Shown: positions 60,122 through 64,000 of the stretch, in pieces | Layout: each line of letters begins with the position of its first letter | Position numbering within the stretch: position 1 is the first letter of the stretch | Assembly: GCA_024364735.1 (NCBI GenBank) | Contig: JAGFNQ010002310.1 | Location: 216,656 to 280,655, forward strand | Length of the DNA: 64,000 nucleotides | Direction of reading: 5' to 3' | From: Boesenbergia rotunda | Taxonomy: Eukaryota > Streptophyta > Magnoliopsida > Zingiberales > Zingiberaceae | Notes under the pieces: model-generated | Database searches by the model: none | What the model was told of the DNA's origin: nothing | The model's input: the letters and a program-made list of their open reading frames with translations, nothing else | Translations under genes and position numbers: made by a program

Positions 60122-63100
60122 ATGGGGGGCTTGAGATCGAAGTGCAGAATCGTAGCTCTTGTGGTTTTGTTCGTGTGTGTGGCTTTTCTGGGGCTGTACG
60201 AATTTCTGAAACCAGTTCCGAATGGGTGCATCATGACGTACATGTATCCGACCTACATCCCTATCCCCGCGCCTGCCAATGTCTCTTCGAACAAGTACGG
60301 GCTGTTCCTGTACCATGAAGGCTGGAAGACGATTGATTTCACTGACCATCTAAAGAAAATTGATGGAGTTCCTGTTCTTTTCATACCTGGAAATGGTGGA
60401 AGCTACAAGCAGGTAAGCCCCTGTCGTCACTCTTAGCAGTGTAAAGAGTACAGTGCTCCACACTGTCTAATTTGTTAGCCTTGAAAAGTCCTATTCTTTA
60501 AGTAAACAAATTATACACTGTTCTATCCAAGTTATTAAGGAAAATCTTGTTCTTAAAGAGAATGCATCCTCTAAAGGATATTGCTGTGACTTATACTTTG
60601 ACATTAACAAGTTGTTGCTGGAGATATACTTCATTTCAGTTAGTGGAACTGTTGGTGCTTTGACATTTATCAACTCTTTTCATGATTTTAGAAGCAAAAC
60701 TGCACAAGTGCAGCATATCTACAAACAATCTTTTCATTTGCTACAATAGTTCTATCAAAGTCCTTGACTTTGTATACCCGTTATCAAGCTCACTTAAAAG
60801 TATGCATACTAACTTTACACTATGGGTCTGTGTCACTAGTTCTTACGAGTAATGGAGTATCGGTAATTTAACATGTAAAGCAATAAATTCCACTTCTCTT
60901 ACCTAAAATTTATGTAATTTTCAAAAAAAAAAAGGCAATCAACTATGAGATTCATAACAAAAAAAAATTCCATTTGCGAATTAGCATTCTATTTTCTATC
61001 TTTTGTGTTTTCCTTGCATTGATTATGAATTTTTCTGGTAGGCTATTTCTAGCTTCTTTATGTTTTCATTGTCTTTCTAGGTCCGATCTTTGGCTGCCGA
61101 ATCTGCAAGGGCATACCAAGGAGGACCACTTGAGCTATCTTACTATAGGGAATCATCTATGATACTTGAAAAGACTGGAGAACTAGATTTTTCATTGGAA
61201 GATATAGAGAACTTTGCTCTTCCTAGCCAATATAATCGCAAGCTTGACTGGTTTGCTGTGGATCTTGAAGAGGAACATTCTGCAATGGATGGACAGATAC
61301 TTGAGGAACATACTGAATATGTTGTCTACGCAATTCACCGGGTATATCTATCATTTCAACATTCTAAGTATTTATTTATACGTGAAGGGAGGATTTACTA
61401 TACTTGGCTAACAATCTATATGCCTTAAGAACTTTTTCTTTGTGCAATGATTCAGGGCTATTTATTATTATTGATTCCGATCTGATAAGCATTCACTGAG
61501 TATTAGCATGCAAACATTGCTTAAATTTACATTGTTTTGCTCTCTGAATGAGCTTTTGGATTTTGAACAAGAATATACAAGTGGTTTTTTCGACATATAT
61601 CAGTTTGGTATACCGAGCTGTTAGTATTCTTCCTATCATCTAAAAAATTCACATAATTCCAACTTCACATGTCAATTATATATTTTCTTCTCAATATCCA
61701 TCACTCTATGTTCTTACACATGTAATCATTAAGCATGCTCTAGTTGTTCAGTCTCTTTGCTGGCTTGTTGGTTTTCCTAGTAGGAGTATTTATTAGCAAG
61801 TTATAATTGTGTTGATGCATAACTCGCAACTTTTACTTTCAATTCTTAGTTCAGATCTCAGCAGTTAATTTAATGTAAGCTTGCAATATTTATGCTGGAT
61901 TATCTGTTTTAACCTTCTTTTCCTTTGAAGAGAAATAATATTCTGATCTGCTATCATGCATGTAAATAGTTAAACATTGCTGCTGACACATGTCCTATAC
62001 GATCTTGTAGATCTTGGACCAATATCGAGAATCTCAGGAAGCACTGTCTAAAGAAGGTGCTGAAATTTCTGGTGGCTTGCCTTCAAGTGTGATATTAGTT
62101 GGGCATTCAATGGGAGGCTTTGTAGCTAGAGCTGCAACTGTTCATCCAAACTTGCAAAGCTCAGCTGTGGCAACTATAATAACTCTTTCCAGTCCACACC
62201 AGTATGTTCTCTTACCTTTGTTTGTGGACAATATCAAATTTTTTTTATATGGATACTTAATCCCTGATAGACAAGAGTTAAATGATTTCCAGATCTCCTC
62301 CAATTGCGCTGCAGCCATCTTTGGGACATTATTTTTCTCAAGTTAATGAAAAATGGACAAAGGGTTATGAGCCACAAACCAATAATGCTGGCCAAATTAT
62401 CTCTAGTCCAAAGTTATCTCATGTCATTATTGTTTCTATAGCTGGAGGCATATATGATTACCAGGTTTTTCTCTTTCTTTTCTGCATGCTAGAAGTTTTT
62501 ACTTTTCTTTTGATTAATTGTGGAAGAGATATTTGTGATGCATATATGCTTTCATGTCTTTTTTCCTTTCAGTTAATGTATGGTACAATGTGTGTTCAAT
62601 ACTTGGTTTTATGTTTGGTGATTGCTTTCCAAATCAATGGCGTAAGTCATTTCTCACCCCTTGATTTATGAGCTTAAAAATGACAACTTTATCGATAGCA
62701 TGCACAATGCAACACCTTTCCATTTTTTTTCTCTGTTGTATTGTTTCTGCATATGTCTTTTTGCTATTCTACTTAAAGGTCCTTTGCTATCTGTGCAAAC
62801 TAGGAAACTAGGACAACATCCTAGTTCTTGTTCTAAATTTTTAATGGAGTTGTCCACATTTAGGGTTACACATTTTTTCTATTTTGCACAGTTGGTGTAA
62901 CCAACTGTTCATACTCATGTGAATGGTGACTTTGACGATGATAGTATTTTCACAAATATTCTAACTTATGGCTGATACATTTTTTTGATGGACGTATTTA
63001 CAGATTCGTTCCAAATTGGCTTCTTTAGAAGGAATTGTTCCATCTACTAATGGTTTTACAATAGGGAGCTCTGGTATGAAAAATGTTTGGCTTTCTATAG

Positions 63101-63405
63101 AGCACCAGTCTATTCTTTGGTGCAATCAACTAGTTGTACAGGTCAGCACTTTTACAACCTTGTATATGAATAAGTTTGGTCTATGAATCATTTGCGTGCC
63201 AATGATTTTTTGCAGGTATCACATACTCTTCTTTCTTTAATAAACTCTGGTACTGGTAAAAAATATCCAAGTGTAGCACAAAGGATTCTTGTGTTGACAA
63301 AAATGCTTCAGAGTGAGATCCCTTGCAGTCTAAATTGGCCAAGATTTGTGAAACCATCTGTGCCTTCAAGGATGTTTCCTCTTGAGGATGTTGGACATGC
63401 TACTG
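60122..63405 (+). CDS. GPI inositol-deacylase PGAP1-like, 5' part (truncated by window end)
   Basis: Visible exons: 60122-60412, 61081-61341, 62011-62201, 62293-62464, 63004-63141, 63216-63405, all GT-AG with consistent phase (about 414 residues so far). Residues 10-27 are a hydrophobic membrane anchor near the N-terminus. VLFIPGNGGSYKQ (about 85-97) is the oxyanion-side loop region, and VGHSMGG (about 214-220) is the lipase nucleophile elbow with Ser217. Other family landmarks are RSLAAESARAY, LDWFAVDLEEE, ITLSSPHQ and GGIYDYQ. PGAP1/Bst1 proteins remove the inositol acyl chain of GPI anchors in the ER, aiding export of GPI proteins. The plant family assignment is by similarity. The C-terminal multi-membrane part lies outside the window. 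No frame defects seen. Confidence 0.9.
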
Positions 63406-63827
63406 GTAGTTTTCATCTCATTACACAGAAAATTAGTTTCTTCTGAACAAAGCTTAAAGTTGTTTGTGCATGAAAACTGTTCAAACTAAAGACTTAATCA
63501 GTACAGGTTCATTATCGTTAGCTCATTTGTTTATGTTCCTTTCCATTCAAAAAGGAGAGTATATTCAGTGTGTTATCTTGTTAAGATATAAACATGTAAT
63601 TTATATTAAGTAAACATAATCTGAGGTTAGTACATTCAAGTCACAGAAAGGAAACATGTGAAAAATTGTCATTTCCCCCTATTTTCTGGGGATGGCCTAT
63701 TGATATTCTGTATTTCATAGCTGCTTTCTTACAGTGCACAATAGAATAATATATACAAAAGTAGAATTATATAGTATTCAAACCTTATCACATTCTTTGT
63801 GTTAACAGCATAGTTTGTAGAATCGCG

Positions 63828-63925
63828 ATCCTGGATCGTAGGATCGTACGATCCTACGATCCTACGGATCCAGAATTATCGTCGGTAGGATCGGACAGGA
63901 TTCGTATAGGATCGGATAGGATCTT
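63828..63925. repeat. Palindromic GATCC-rich repeat in PGAP1-like intron
   Basis: Interleaved copies of ggatcgtaggatcgtacgat and its inverse, then ggatcggacagg/ggatcggatagg. The inner cgtaggatcgtacgatcctacg is a perfect self-complementary stretch. It is probably the terminus of an element whose other end is beyond the window. Confidence 0.6.
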
Positions 63926-64000
63926 CGATGAAAGCTTTAAGAGGTCATAACTTTTGACTCGGATGAACCACGTGAGTTTCAAAGATCTACCTGGTTTTTA

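Noticed and set aside
1..64000. tRNA or rRNA genes and CRISPR-like arrays
   Set aside because: No complete tRNA cloverleaf or rRNA segment seen; tRNA-like pieces are a SINE head and primer-binding sites. Tandem repeats lack regular unique spacers.

Overview
This is a plant nuclear genome segment. Genes have GT-AG introns and plant-type protein families, and most of the window is nested transposable elements. The GC-rich exons of the oligopeptide transporter (strongly C/G at third positions), next to ordinary-GC genes, fit a monocot, possibly Zingiberales. That placement is an inference from composition and protein resemblance, not shown by the sequence.

Layout. 1-2950: hAT transposase remnant plus a CACTA-end fragment. 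2950-11413: a CACTA (En/Spm) element with decayed TNP2-type and second-protein regions on the minus strand. Inside it sits a 1.49 kb Harbinger-like element (5430-6923) that carries a GC-rich 24-bp tandem array. 11414-18158: intergenic, with a low-copy-looking region containing tandem repeats (13740-14430) and a hAT element with an 8-bp target duplication (16985-17837). 18159-29585: an intact 11-exon GIP1-like (GBF-interacting protein 1 family) gene with a SINE and a Tourist-like MITE in its introns. 31761-36580: a six-exon OPT-family oligopeptide transporter with a one-base frameshift in exon 2 and a complete TRIM retroelement in its last intron. 36779-44598: a second CACTA element, interrupted by Ty3/gypsy-like sequence. 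45000-50180: a decayed gypsy gag-protease remnant split by a solo LTR that itself holds another solo LTR. 50201-54784: a gag-only copia-like element with two LTRs. 54960-57213: a solo LTR. 57964-59307: a non-autonomous hAT. 60122-end: the 5' half of a PGAP1-like GPI inositol-deacylase gene, which continues beyond the window.

The three host genes are all on the plus strand and have unrelated roles: a nuclear/cytoplasmic transcription co-factor family, a plasma-membrane peptide or metal-chelate transporter, and an ER lipid-remodelling enzyme. I see no operon-like or cluster logic. The insertion history can be read unusually well here, because seven elements have exact target-site duplications and an eighth has a one-mismatch duplication. 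I found no clear novel biological system. The most unusual structures are the GC-rich 24-bp array inside the Harbinger-like element and the two-level solo-LTR nest.
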